Assembly (NCBI GenBank): GCA_019055375.1
Contig: JAHQIW010002088.1
Location: 62,001-126,000, forward strand
Direction: 5' to 3'
DNA from: Parelaphostrongylus tenuis
Taxonomy: Eukaryota; Nematoda; Chromadorea; Rhabditida; Metastrongylidae
Length of the DNA stretch: 64,000 nucleotides
Notes under the pieces: model-generated
Told to the model about the DNA's origin: nothing
Seen by the model: the letters and a program-made list of their open reading frames with translations, nothing else
The model's database searches: none
Made by a program: the position numbers and the translations under genes
Shown: one piece after another, positions 47,282 to 57,809 of the stretch
How positions within the stretch are numbered: the stretch's first letter is position 1
How the letters are laid out: the number at the start of each line of letters is the position of its first letter

Positions 47282-47700
47282 GTGACTGAAATTGATTGGT
47301 TTCAGTATCGTTTGATTGCGCATTTTCTTGTGAACATTTTGGTATCCAACTTGCCTATATTTGCTTTGAGATGGAGCTGTCGAGTGTGCTTGCTCTTCAG
47401 CCACAAATGGAGCGTGGTGGAAAATGATAATGAGGCGGCGTGTAAAATTAATGGAGCTTTAGAAGGTTATACTGTTGCAGAAGCGACGGCTATGAAGTGG
47501 CTCGCGAAGTCAAAGTGAAAGAGAACTGTCTGGAGGATTAGCCGGGTTCGGGCTGTCCAAAGGAACCTTGACTAACTCTTTTAGGACCAAAGCTCACCTT
47601 TCGTGTCATGCTGTGCGACGTCAAATCTCACTCAGCTACTGTAATGAAGGAGTTGCGTCTCTTGAGAAAGCAGGCACAGTCAGCCAGACATGCACGGTAA
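47282..47700 (+). pseudogene. Mariner 5' relic in normal order
   Basis: The end 'acattttggtatccaacttgcc' is shared with the palindromic mariner copies in the arms. It is followed by a frame VVENDNEAACKINGALEG, then TVAEATAMKWLAKSK, and then, shifted, a GRP-like end. This gives the correct order of the HTH domain that is inverted in the arms. Confidence 0.75.
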
Positions 47701-48759
47701 ATGAGTAAAGAAAATGAAACATCTAGCGCAGAGGTTCACCACCAGGATTTGAGTGAGCTTCAAAAGAACTACTCTGTAGCACTGGATCTGTTCATTCATG
47801 AACTGATGAAAAACGCGCCTCAGGCAGTTCGAAAGCCAACCGTGTTGTGGACTGTGCCGTAGTCCCTCAGCTAAAATTCATAAAAGAAATGTGAGTTCTA
47901 CACTGCATGACAGCGAAGCGCGCCACACAAATAGAGGCTCTAAGTGTTTTTCATAGTTGCTTTTTTCATAAACCCATGAAACAAAACAAATAACTGCATT
48001 GTTAAATACCTCAGAAAATAATGAGTATAGAAAACTTTCGTATAAATCTCTAAAATATGATGTTTCAACGAATTATTGATGTAGATCACACAGAATTCCT
48101 TGATACTGGGTTGACTGAGATTTTTATTATTAATGGAAATTTTCGGTTACCGGTAGAGCTTTTTCGAATTGGAGCATTTTTTAATCTCTCCTTACCCAGT
48201 GAAAAATATTTTGCTCGCCATGTGTGCATTCAGTAATCTACAGAACTCAATTGATTATCAGATCGGTGGGATTGAGTGGAATGACCACATTCAAATGAGT
48301 TGTTAAATGCTATTAGAAATACCTGAAGAAAACCGCTGTCCGGTCCATGGCTGGCGGTAGCTATCTGTGATTTATAGGTATATGATGAGATAGTGTATGT
48401 GTTTTTGGAAGTGGAGGAGAAAAAGAGAATTCTCATAAGTCCACTGTATCAAGTTGACTATTGTGTAGCAACGGTCGTAAAAGAAACATCGTTCTCAAGT
48501 GGCACGAAATTTGCTTAAATTCAAATATTGTGAATGACGAATACGTCAATGAAACGCTTGAAAGAGTTACCAGACTGAAAGCCGTGTGGGAGTAATTTAT
48601 ATTGTGAACTACAGTCAAATAAATGAAGGAGCCACTTTCTCAAAAAATTCTGTATTCGTGCCCTATTTTGACCTTTCAGAAGAAGAACGCAATTTAGACT
48701 TTCTGAAATTTATTAGTTGTTGACAAGCTTTAATCAATACAATTTGAATGGTGTATATT

Positions 48760-49280
48760 ATTTTCGAAATATCTTCATTATTGCGCTGCAACATTAAGAA
48801 ATTATGTTCCTCATTGAAACATTTCTCGCTGTACAAAGTTTTTTTTTCAGACTTTTAGTAACCAATCGATAGCTTTAACCTCGCAATTTCTAGTTTTGTA
48901 TCTGTTTTCAAAACAGAAATCGCTCATCAGCAGCCCAAAAGAGTGGGGATCGCAATTCTAGATCGTTTTCATCATCGCACTTTTTGTGATCCTTGAGAAA
49001 TTATCTCATAGCTTAATGTCAAGGATTTCAATAACATATTTCATTCCAAACTGGCACTGTTTTTGCGCTGTTCCAGAAAAAATTATATGTTCCTCATACA
49101 AACATTTTCTCGCTGAACGAAGCTTTTCCTTTACACTTTAGCAATCATTCAATGGCATAAACCTCGCCAATTCCGATTGTGTATTTTGTTTTAGAAAGGA
49201 CATTTCATTCCGCTGCAGCAGCCAAAAGAATGTTAGGTTTCGTGCAGCGTAACATCGACACCAAAATACTGTGCTTTGCC
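48760..49280 (+). repeat. Family D repeat array, second block
   Basis: Units read 'ttgcgctgcaacattaag', 'ctcgctgtacaaag', 'agtaaccaatcgatagc', then again 'ctcgctgaacgaagc', 'tagcaatcattcaatggc' and 'ccgctgcagcagcc'. The order matches 29,830-30,340. Confidence 0.65.
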
Positions 49281-51850
49281 ATTATATGTTGATAGGGATT
49301 TCCCAACATGATCTTTGACCCAACGTGCTTTTTTCGGCGCCGAATCTGCGAAATCCAATCTTTTCTTGATTGTAACAGCTCACTAAGAAGGTTCAATCAA
49401 GAACTAAAAACACCATTGAAATCGACAAGACTTACGCTATCAAATAGATACTAAAAGCCAATAGGAAAAACTTTGGTTAGCGAAAAACGCTTGAAAAAGA
49501 AATATAATTTGATCTTGCTGTTACAGTGTGATGATAAAGCTTTATTGAAAATAGGTTACACCACTCAAGTCCTTTTGATCTATGCTATAGAATGACTGCA
49601 CAAACTTTGAAATAAACTTCAAAAATGCTTTTTTTTTTCTTTTCAAGGGGTCGAAACAGGGCACGAACAACGAGAAAGTCGCGGAATGCTCCGAATTTCA
49701 TAATGATGGACAGTATGGATGAATTCGAGTGGAAATTCGTTTCCTATACTATCTATTCTCGCAGTTTTTATGGATAAGCGAGGACCAAACTTCACTGCGG
49801 ATATCCGCAGCAACAATATATTTTTACACGATATCAATACCATATAGATATTACAGTTTTGAAAAATTAGTCAAAACGAAAAATTGGTTATGACAACTTT
49901 TTTTCTCCACTAAGTTATGATACTAAGAATAATTTTTGATCGAAAATAATTTTTCTTGTATATTCAGATATATCATTGCTACGTTGACTGCTGAGCATTG
50001 CTCTTTCATTCTTCGTTGTCTAATTTTCTTTAATTTCCGTGATTTACAACATAAATTAACATATTCTTTCTGCACTTCCAAGTGTTGAAAATGTAGTAAT
50101 TATCGAGCATTTTATTTCCCAACTCATATCTTTGAGTGTTTACGAACATCTTCTAAAACGAGCTCCACACCTGCTTTTTTTCTAAGATACCCATTTATAA
50201 CGCGTCAACGAAATGAAATTATTTATGTTACAAGCGCGCATATTTTTGGCATTACAAAGCTTCTTCGTTAAAGTATTAGTAATCATTCGATAACGTAACA
50301 TTTAAAGATTCAACGTTGCGCTCATTTTCTGAAAAGACCGTCTCTCTGCAGCGCAGTAGAGAAAATAAGACTGATTCGCATACATGGGCATTGTTCTTTA
50401 GCCAATTCACGAGCTGCCGGGTGTGGGAAGGTGTACTGGGTTGCCGCAATCATCGATTGATGGTTCCTAGGAGAGACTCATGTAAAGTGTAATTTTTGTT
50501 ATATTTTTACGCTTCGAAAGAAACTCCAGATTAAACGTGCGACTCTGATACTGCAAGATTTCCTTTACATGTCGATGTGCTTTTCGCACTTCCAGCGGAG
50601 TAACAGGTGAATTACGCGGCCGATACAAAACATAAATTTATTTTAAAGTTCACAGCGTCAAGAAAAGGTTTTTACAAAAATCGGTCACATACCGCTCTAG
50701 GTAGAGATTCAAGCTTTTGACTGATGGCTAACACTCTTGTGAAAAGTTCTTGTCCAACGAAAGCGATCGATCTCTGTTTCTGTGCTGCCAAACGGAAAAG
50801 AACACAAGTTCTATATTACTTCAATAAAAGGAGCAGTTTAGAGGGAATATACTCGGGCTGCTTATTCTGTTCATTTATGGTTGATGTGAAAAATCTGATA
50901 GAGTTTCTGGGAAGAGTTATAACACTCCGAATGTAAAGTTACTCAATGTGATTTCTTGGTTTATTAACTCATAAATTAATGATTGCAAAGTTACGATATT
51001 TCATGCAATAAACTAACAAAAATAGTTCTTTTTTGGAACTTTATCTTTATGTATATGGTTGTCCGGAAATTAGAACACAGCATTCTGATCCTTTACGAAA
51101 AACGCTAGCCACACTCCAAACTTTGAGGTAAGAGCGGTGATGAGGAACGAACGGAAAACTTGAGAAGCCAGATAGAGGTTCGTCACCTCATTAAAATTTG
51201 AAGCGGAGGCTGCCTGAGTTAGATGTCAACATGTGCTAGTCCTAGAAATTTAGGTCAGGAGCAGTTCATTCACACTAAGTAAATTCTCACATTGACATAA
51301 GAAGGGGGCAAGTTTTTGATAAATCTGCCCTAGAACTCGACTTTGATTTTCTGTTTCCGCCCTGTTCTGTGAGCTCCGATAAACGATTCATGAACTTCTG
51401 ATTGTCTCCGAAAATTAGAAAGCGTGAAATATTGTGAAATATATTACCATCATTCTCATCTTTCAATCACAGCCTTTTCTTTTTTCACGGCAGGACACGA
51501 TGACGGCTAGGTTTAACGGCGTAAGCTCTACTAGTAAACCGTAGGCCACATTCCTAAATAACGTTTATTGGTTCAGTCTAACCTGTTTGCCATCTAGTGA
51601 TAAGGCTGTTGTTCCTAGGAAATCCTCATTCGAGTGATACGGTTTGTATATCGTTACTAACTAGGCATAGGCAGCGTAAATTGTCCACTAATTAGGAATT
51701 TTGTCGTAAAATGCAAGAAATTAACTCCCAGTTATCTTTGGGGTAAAGTAGTGCGCAACTTCTTCAGATTACTTTGAAATTTCACAGTGCACATAGGTAA
51801 TTTTTGGCATTACCTTGTCGACCGATGTCAAGAAAAAGTTTGCGAAACAT
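49281..51850. other. Mostly noncoding with scattered family D copies
   Basis: Family D copies lie at about 50,255-50,370 and, inverted, near 50,700-50,745. No exon chain is recognised. Confidence 0.45.
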
Positions 51851-51852
51851 AC

Positions 51853-51984
51853 CTGAAAATAGAGAAGCATGAGAATCGATTCAGGAAAAAGAAACTGCAC
51901 CTTTTCGTTTCCGCATGGCATGTAGAAAGCCCGGAAACGATGATGAAATTGCTTAATTGAGTGTCTTAATGAGATGTCTGTCAT
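51853..51984 (-). CDS. Probable exon, unknown gene
   Basis: Open from MTDISLRHSIKQFHHRF to ..ESILMLLYFQ, ending at a good donor (tattttcag|gtatgt). Together with pieces at 52,130-52,315 and 52,785-53,130 on the same strand it suggests a gene here, but I could not join them in phase. No domain recognised. Confidence 0.35.
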
Positions 51985-52106
51985 GTGTATCGCAATACTC
52001 TCTTAATTCGCATCAATAATCGATGAGCACAATCAAAGAAACCTGTGGAGTCGGAACGTGGAATTGTTCACGCTCTGTTGGACTATGTCTTCATGCATAC
52101 ATTTAG

Positions 52107-52316
52107 TCATGAACGAGGCTTTTTTTCGGGATTCCGAGAAAATCGTGCTAATGCGTGAATAATTTTTCTTCGTAGACAGTGGAAAGGCATTGCGGTGTGG
52201 AAACAGCTCTCTTGCTTTAGAACTTGAACACTTTTAGCTTCAAGCTGTTCGTATAATAGTAGATAGTCCAGTGAATAGTTCAGCCGGAGTTCAATCAGAG
52301 ACTGAGACAGAATCAC
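52107..52316 (-). CDS. Probable exon, unknown gene
   Basis: After an acceptor 'tttttaatcag' the frame reads LSQSLIELRLNYSLDYLLLY, then EAKSVQVLKQESCFHTAMPF, to a stop. Protein-like, with no recognised family. Confidence 0.3.
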   Translation of the reverse strand: MILSQSLIELRLNYSLDYLLLYEQLEAKSVQVLKQESCFHTAMPFHCLRRKIIHALARFSRNPEKKPRS

Positions 52317-52784
52317 TGATTAAAAATTAGGTTGGCATCAAAAAAAACGTCGAAACTTTTATGTATTGAAGTCGGGTATAGTAGGCTGATGTCAGGAAAT
52401 TGAACAAATTACCATGATTAAAGAATCCAAATTTTTATGTTAACGGCGCTTATTCTCCTTGTATAGTTTTTATGTAATGCATGAGAAATGAAGAAACATG
52501 AACCATTCAGAACGAAGGCGGAACCGACACAATGAACATGTAATCGCAAGGTAAATATTTTGAAAAGTGACGCACTTGGTGTTTAGCAACTTTGTTCGCT
52601 AAGCGTACAGTTTCGTTGACGTTCGTAGAAATGATGCCCACAAAAAGTCGGTCATTCGAATATGTATACAAAGCATACTCTTTTCATTCTTAAGTGAATT
52701 AGTGATAAACTAACGTCTTCTGATGGTTAATGATTTCTAAAAAGACAAGCAACAGGCGCACAAAATTTAGTTGAATTTCTGAGC

Positions 52785-53130
52785 TCAGAAGATATTGGGA
52801 GAAAATTGAAGCAACTTTTGTGAGAAAGTCATGTAAGCTCTCCGATGCAATAAAAGTTTGATATTTCGCGCCTGGGTTGAATGAAGCCGATTTTGAAAAA
52901 CAGCCGTGCCATTGTAGTATATCCATAGCGAGTTTTCATTCAAGACTGATCTTATCTGAAAATTTTGATAGATTACCAATTTCAGTCGAATATCTATCGA
53001 AGTAGCGTAGACTTTGTTCATATACAAACCGTCATCAGCAGATACTCGGCGGTTTCATTCAATGGTCTAAAACTTTTATTATCACATCGTAATGTCGCAG
53101 TTTTTAAAGAGACTTTCTGGATCATTCTTA
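52785..53130 (-). CDS. Two joined exons of an unknown gene
   Basis: Exon 53,130-53,030 (RMIQKVSLKTATLRCDNKSF.., donor gtttgt), a 74-bp intron ending ttttcag, then exon 52,955-52,785 (IRSVLNENSLWIYYNG.., stop). Phase 0 matches at the join. A second frame also stays open through 52,926-52,699. No domain recognised. Confidence 0.4.
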
Positions 53131-53720
53131 CTGGATTCGTAACATCAGTCAAACCATTGAAAGAAGAAAAAAACAAATAATAGAATCTTGCTGATTTAGA
53201 GTCTCACTGCGTTGGAAAGAATGCCAAAATTTATCATCATATCGCAAGAAAAAAGAGATTGCAAAGGCCACATGGCAAACTAGAATCGGGAGTTGAAAGG
53301 TGTATGGAACTTTCAAACACGGAAATAGACAGTTTCTTCTTTTCTGGGCAAAAATATGCATCACTGCTGTTTTACAAATAGGTGAGCTTACGCAGAAAAA
53401 TGTTCATCAGGAGAGAATCGCATTGAAAGGTCCCAAGCAGTTTAGAAGAAAGGATCCAAAAGTGATACAAAGGTTTTAACCCATTCGGGCTTTGGTGAGC
53501 GCAGCACGACCTTGCAAAAGCGATCACTGTCTAACTAGTATCGTTACGAAAAAAAGTCTTAGCCGAAGCATAAAGTCTTGTGAGATACTAAAGCCTATTT
53601 TAGTGCATAGATTCAATAAGAAGAGAAAAAGTACAAAACTTTTGGTTAATGAACCTCCAAAGTGAACAGATTGCATTTTGATTCTATCGCAGCATCGTAG
53701 AGGTAATGCAATACTTACTT

Positions 53721-53763
53721 GGCCTGTAAATCCGCTTATCAGAGATTTACAGATAGACATATC
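53721..53763 (-). CDS. Possible exon with consensus donor
   Basis: The frame SICKSLISGFTGQ ends at gccaa|gtaagt. Just upstream on the same strand, 'tttctttgatctag' is followed by RFGQTNPLSSWDSII and |gtaata. These may be two further exons of the gene whose pieces lie at 51.8-53.1 kb, but they cannot be linked by phase. Confidence 0.25.
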
Positions 53764-54349
53764 TTATCAGAGATAAACACAAGAATTACGTAATTTTATC
53801 CTCTCAGACAACTTTATTACTATTATACTGTCCCAGCTGGATAAAGGGTTTGTTTGTCCAAAGCGCTAGATCAAAGAAACAGCGGTGGGTGTAATGCACT
53901 CTTTGCTCTTATAGTTCTGCCAGATCTGAATGGACTCCATGAAATATTAAATGCCGAATAAACACTAAACCAGCCTGAGCACGCGACTTCTTGGATGCTT
54001 TTGCTTGTGGCATTAAGTGGTATGACGACTTTGAGATGAACGATCAAATCTTTGATTGCACATATCATTGGAGTGAGAAGTTTATGAATCCCAAGAACTT
54101 ATTTTTGCTCAGCGCCTACATTACACTGCGGTATCTCATGCACCACTCCCAGTGTATTACCTACATACGCCAGGGCCATACACCGGTGTTTCGGAAGTCG
54201 CACCCTCCTCGTCAATGGCCCACGCTCACATTAAGCCCTGCACTGCTGCAAGGAGGGAGGCGTATGTGGTGACGGCACAGTATACAATGACACTGGTATA
54301 TCACCACTTCACAGTTGATGGATCTTGGCTTATGTGAATGTTTATTGCG

Positions 54350-54600
54350 CGGTTTAGAGAACTATTGATGCCATGGACCAGTTCTGCTCTAACAGCCGAG
54401 AACTATCGACTGAGAAGTGGAGCGCCTGCTACCATTGCACCATCAAGATTCCAATTTGATACCACACATTCATCGATATGAAATGTCGCAGGTGTCAGCA
54501 ACCAACCCTTAGCGGTCTCGTCGAGTAAGCACATATCCGCATTGAACCCGGTTTGACTGACATCATCTTCTATATGTACTGTCTATTTCAATTTTTTTGA
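54350..54600 (-). repeat. tRNA-like SINE with body
   Basis: The minus strand contains 'gatggtgcaatggtagcagg' as an A box. The 'cagcaaccaaccc..agcacatatcc' segment matches 5,280-5,345 and 17,320-17,385. Confidence 0.5.
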
Positions 54601-54609
54601 AAGAAAAGG

Positions 54610-55058
54610 ATGGAATTGCAAAGAAATACTGATTATTTTCAAGATCCAAGTCCTCCTCGAATAGAAATCGGAAACATTTGTGAGAGAAAGTTGCAAATAA
54701 GATTTGATTACCCAATAATGTGGAGTGCTGTACATAAACATTTGCGTCAGCTGGGATTCCAACCTAGATCTCACTCTTTCCGAGTTCGTATGCTGACCGC
54801 TGCACCACCGACGCAACGATTAGCATACGCTCCCGGAAAGAGTGAGGTCTGGGTTCGAAGGCCGGCTGACGCATGTTTTTGTACAGCACTCCATATTATT
54901 ATGCATACTGTAACATCATACCACCGCAAGTGGCGTTCAAATAAAAAGAATTCTGTCAGATTCGATTAGTTCCAAAACCCAAAAAAAGACTGAAAAGAGG
55001 AGTGTTTCTTGAATACTGTGAGATGCCAATCGCTGACTTGAGCCAGGCTTTTTTGAAA
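54610..55058 (+). CDS. Two exon candidates, unknown gene
   Basis: The first candidate is 54,610-54,679, beginning MELQRNTDYFQDPSPPRIEI and ending at a good donor (cattt|gtgaga). The second is 54,960-55,058, after 'aattctgtcag': IRLVPKPKKRLKRGVFLEYC.. to ..SQAFLK|gtgcgg. The phases of the two do not match, so they may not be consecutive. The intron between them is filled by the back-to-back tRNA-like pair. No domain recognised. Confidence 0.35.
54726..54896. repeat. Back-to-back pair of tRNA-like elements (palindrome)
   Basis: Left half on the minus strand: 'ggtggtgcagcggtcagcat', then 'gaaagagtgagatctaggtt' and 'gctgacgcaaatgttta'. Right half on the plus strand: 'gacgcaacgattagcatacg', then 'ggaaagagtgaggtctgggt' and 'ggctgacgcatgttt'. 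Both halves end in 'tgtacagcac'. A and B boxes are visible in each half. Confidence 0.85.
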
Positions 55059-55533
55059 GTGCGGAATGGTGGGCGTTTGCTGTTTATTCTACGTATCAGA
55101 CTTGTTCATCATCTTGAGATATGAAAGCGTTTAAAACGCAAATTGCGAGTCCGATCGACTATGCAAAAATCCAAAAAAGACGAAATAGTAGGAAGTCAGT
55201 CAAAACTGTACTGTAATTTATCAAATAAATCTTAGTGTCAGTCTCTTATTTATCCATTGAGGAAATACTGAATGAGTGAGTGAATGACACTTGTAGTCGT
55301 GATTGCTTTAGAAACAAAGCATCAAGATATACGACGAGAGAAAAAGGAAGTAAAAGGCAAATCTTTCATCCGACTTGTGATGATTTATGCTCGGAGTCGA
55401 TTCCTTCATAGAGGAGTATAACCTCAAGGGATCAGTCGCACAGAGGAACGGTGCAACTGATGAGTCCCGATAGGACAAAACAGGCTTTTGTATAGCACTT
55501 AGACATGGCTCAAATATGTTATATCCTTATTAG

Positions 55534-55740
55534 ATGAATACTGTTTGAGCTACGTCTATAAAAAAAGGTCGAATGAAGAGAACGTAAAGGATGTCCGGAA
55601 ACTCTGGAGATTCAACGAATCAGGGTATTTAGGTATGCCTCCGATCTACGGTAAATTGCTTCATTTGATATTTAGTTGCTTAAAAAACGTTCACCCACAT
55701 TTTCAAGTGATTATGAAGAATCTGCGCCACAACTAGTCCG
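55534..55740 (+). CDS. 3' exons of an unknown gene
   Basis: Exon 55,534-55,624 (acceptor ccttattag; EYCLSYVYKKRSNEENVKDV.., donor gg|gtattt), a 51-bp intron, exon 55,676-55,706 (CLKNVHPHFQ, donor gtgatt), then a 62-bp intron (55,707-55,768) and a stop just after the next acceptor 'aaattttag'. Phases match. It may belong with the exon candidates at 54.6-55.1 kb. Confidence 0.45.
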
Positions 55741-55769
55741 CTTTATCGCTAACTATTTCAAATTTTAGA

Positions 55770-56795
55770 AAATTTAGTCCTGAGACTTTGAATAAGCAAA
55801 ACATCTCAAAGAACCAACAACTGAGCCTGTAAAAAAGTAAAATTACATGTCTGCAGATACTCATTTCTCCTACAACCTTCTGTAGCAGAAGGTTTTAACA
55901 CAGTCATCTTTTATTCCTTTACAAAGAAAAATAGCAGTATATCAAGTTTTGAGCCAGACAGGAAGATAAACGGCTATTGTGCAATTGTAATCTAATTTGT
56001 GTGCTGCTTTCAGTCATAAAATTAGTCAGTTGTTAATTCACTCATCTCAAACAAAGCAAACATTTACGCTTATACAGTAATGCGCCGCAGAATTACACTT
56101 TCACCAGCACACATAGTAAATTCTCTACCGTGCTTGGGCGCCTTTTTGGGACAGTGCAAAGGAGGAATTTCCTACAAACAGACTGACTGCATCGCATCTG
56201 CTCACGGTGTCTTTCGGACTACTCAGTCAAAAACAACAATCTTCATAAAGTCCCATTTAGAGGAAAAGTGGTCCGGTAGGTCTCGTTGATTTCAAGAACA
56301 AGAAGGACAAATTTGTCGTTCTTGGCATTCTTAGTTGAAAAAAGGAGAATCAAAAAATAAAAATTCTCGGGGTTCTCAACAGAAAATAACATAACCGTTT
56401 ACTGTGGCACCAAAAAGGACCCTGATGACTGACTTGTTATGTTGCACAGCTAAAGTTATTGAATAGAATCACTGCCTCTTTTCGCCGCCTGATGTTCTTT
56501 CATCGAATACGGAGGTTCTTTTGGACTGAACTGTTCAAGACACAGTTCGAATTTTTTTAAGCAGAACAAGCATCTTTCTAACTAGAATATAATGTAGAGT
56601 ATAACCACAAAGTGGTGAGAAACCAGCAAAACATAGAACCTTGTTTTTTTGCTCCATCGACCAAAACGTCAGCACCCCTCGTCATGCCAAGTGAAGATGG
56701 CGATGCTTGTATGTGAGCAAGCGCGTCTCAAAAGACTAGTCAGCGTTCAAGCTTCTTTTTCTCATTTTTATTTCACCCTTATAGTGTAGTTTTTT
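55770..56795. other. Noncoding, nothing recognised
   Basis: A 69-codon plus frame at 56,080-56,289 (MRRRITLSPAHIVNS..) has no splice or domain support. Confidence 0.4.
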
Positions 56796-56799
56796 GCTG

Positions 56800-57050
56800 C
56801 TGCGCGGATCGCAGTACATCCAGCGTTTGATTCGTCTCCACGCTTTCTTGGAAATTTATCTACTTTACGGACGCTGTAGAGTACTGCTCGAGTACAGTTC
56901 CTTGTAATCTCGGAGATAGCCAGACTGAAGAGTTTCGCAGGATATTCATTAATGTTTGCCGCAGGGTACTTGGAGGCCGTTGGATCAGTTCCGTGTTGAG
57001 TGATGCCGATCACATCATCACTAGTCCCTCGGCCATTGCCCGCGGTTCGA
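56800..57050 (-). repeat. Family B SINE, diverged
   Basis: From the plus strand: 'gcggatcgcagtacatcc', 'cttgtaatctcggagatagc', 'agtccctcggccattgccc'. The head is at the high-coordinate end. Confidence 0.6.
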
Positions 57051-57809
57051 GGTCATCACGACGAAAACAACTTAGTTCAAGTTCCGTTCGTATTTCAGGA
57101 TTAGTGTGGATACGTTCCACGTCGTACTTTGCCGTTCGAAACAAAATTGCTCAAAGAAGAAGTCAACCTTTGATGTCAGCCCCTGCTTTAGCCTAAGTGG
57201 GGGTTGACTCCGAGTGGTGCTTCCTGAATCAGCTCGCTGCTGGTGATTGCTGAAAACCACCAAACAGATTAGTGCAGTACAGAGAGAAAAGCATAGGAAG
57301 AGAATTGGTGGTGCCGTGCAAGCGCACGCTGCTTCGGAAGGGCAAGTGGAGGTTTGAATTAACTATACAATGAATATCATACTTCAAGCTTTGCCCATAG
57401 CTTAAAATTCATATCGCTGCAGAGTTTTATTCCTAATTCAGATCACAAAGATCTGATAGTAGCGCAACTGTCTAGAGCTATTAATCACCCGGTAAAACGA
57501 AATTTGTGAGATGAGCAAATCGAAGTTGTTTGCATGTCCGACTGGGACGCCCGACCCTTTCCACACTATTGAAATGAGTGTAATAGCTTTCACTCTGATA
57601 AAAGATAACGAGATCCATTAAGTAAATCCCAGATATATTCCAAATATCACATGTCGCTTTCTTACTTAATTGACTGGCAGCTCAAAATGGTCGTACCACA
57701 CCTAGAGTTACTGTATGCGAGACGCTATGACAAAGTTCTCGTTAACATACATATGAAACTACTGCAGACATACTTACTTAGATACTTCGATAGGCTGTTT
57801 TACCTGGAA

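Noticed and set aside
53991..54272. A 93-codon plus-strand frame (MDAFACGIKWYDDFEMNDQ..) as a gene.
   Set aside because: The opposite strand is also open, splice sites are weak and no domain is recognised. The direction of coding cannot be decided.
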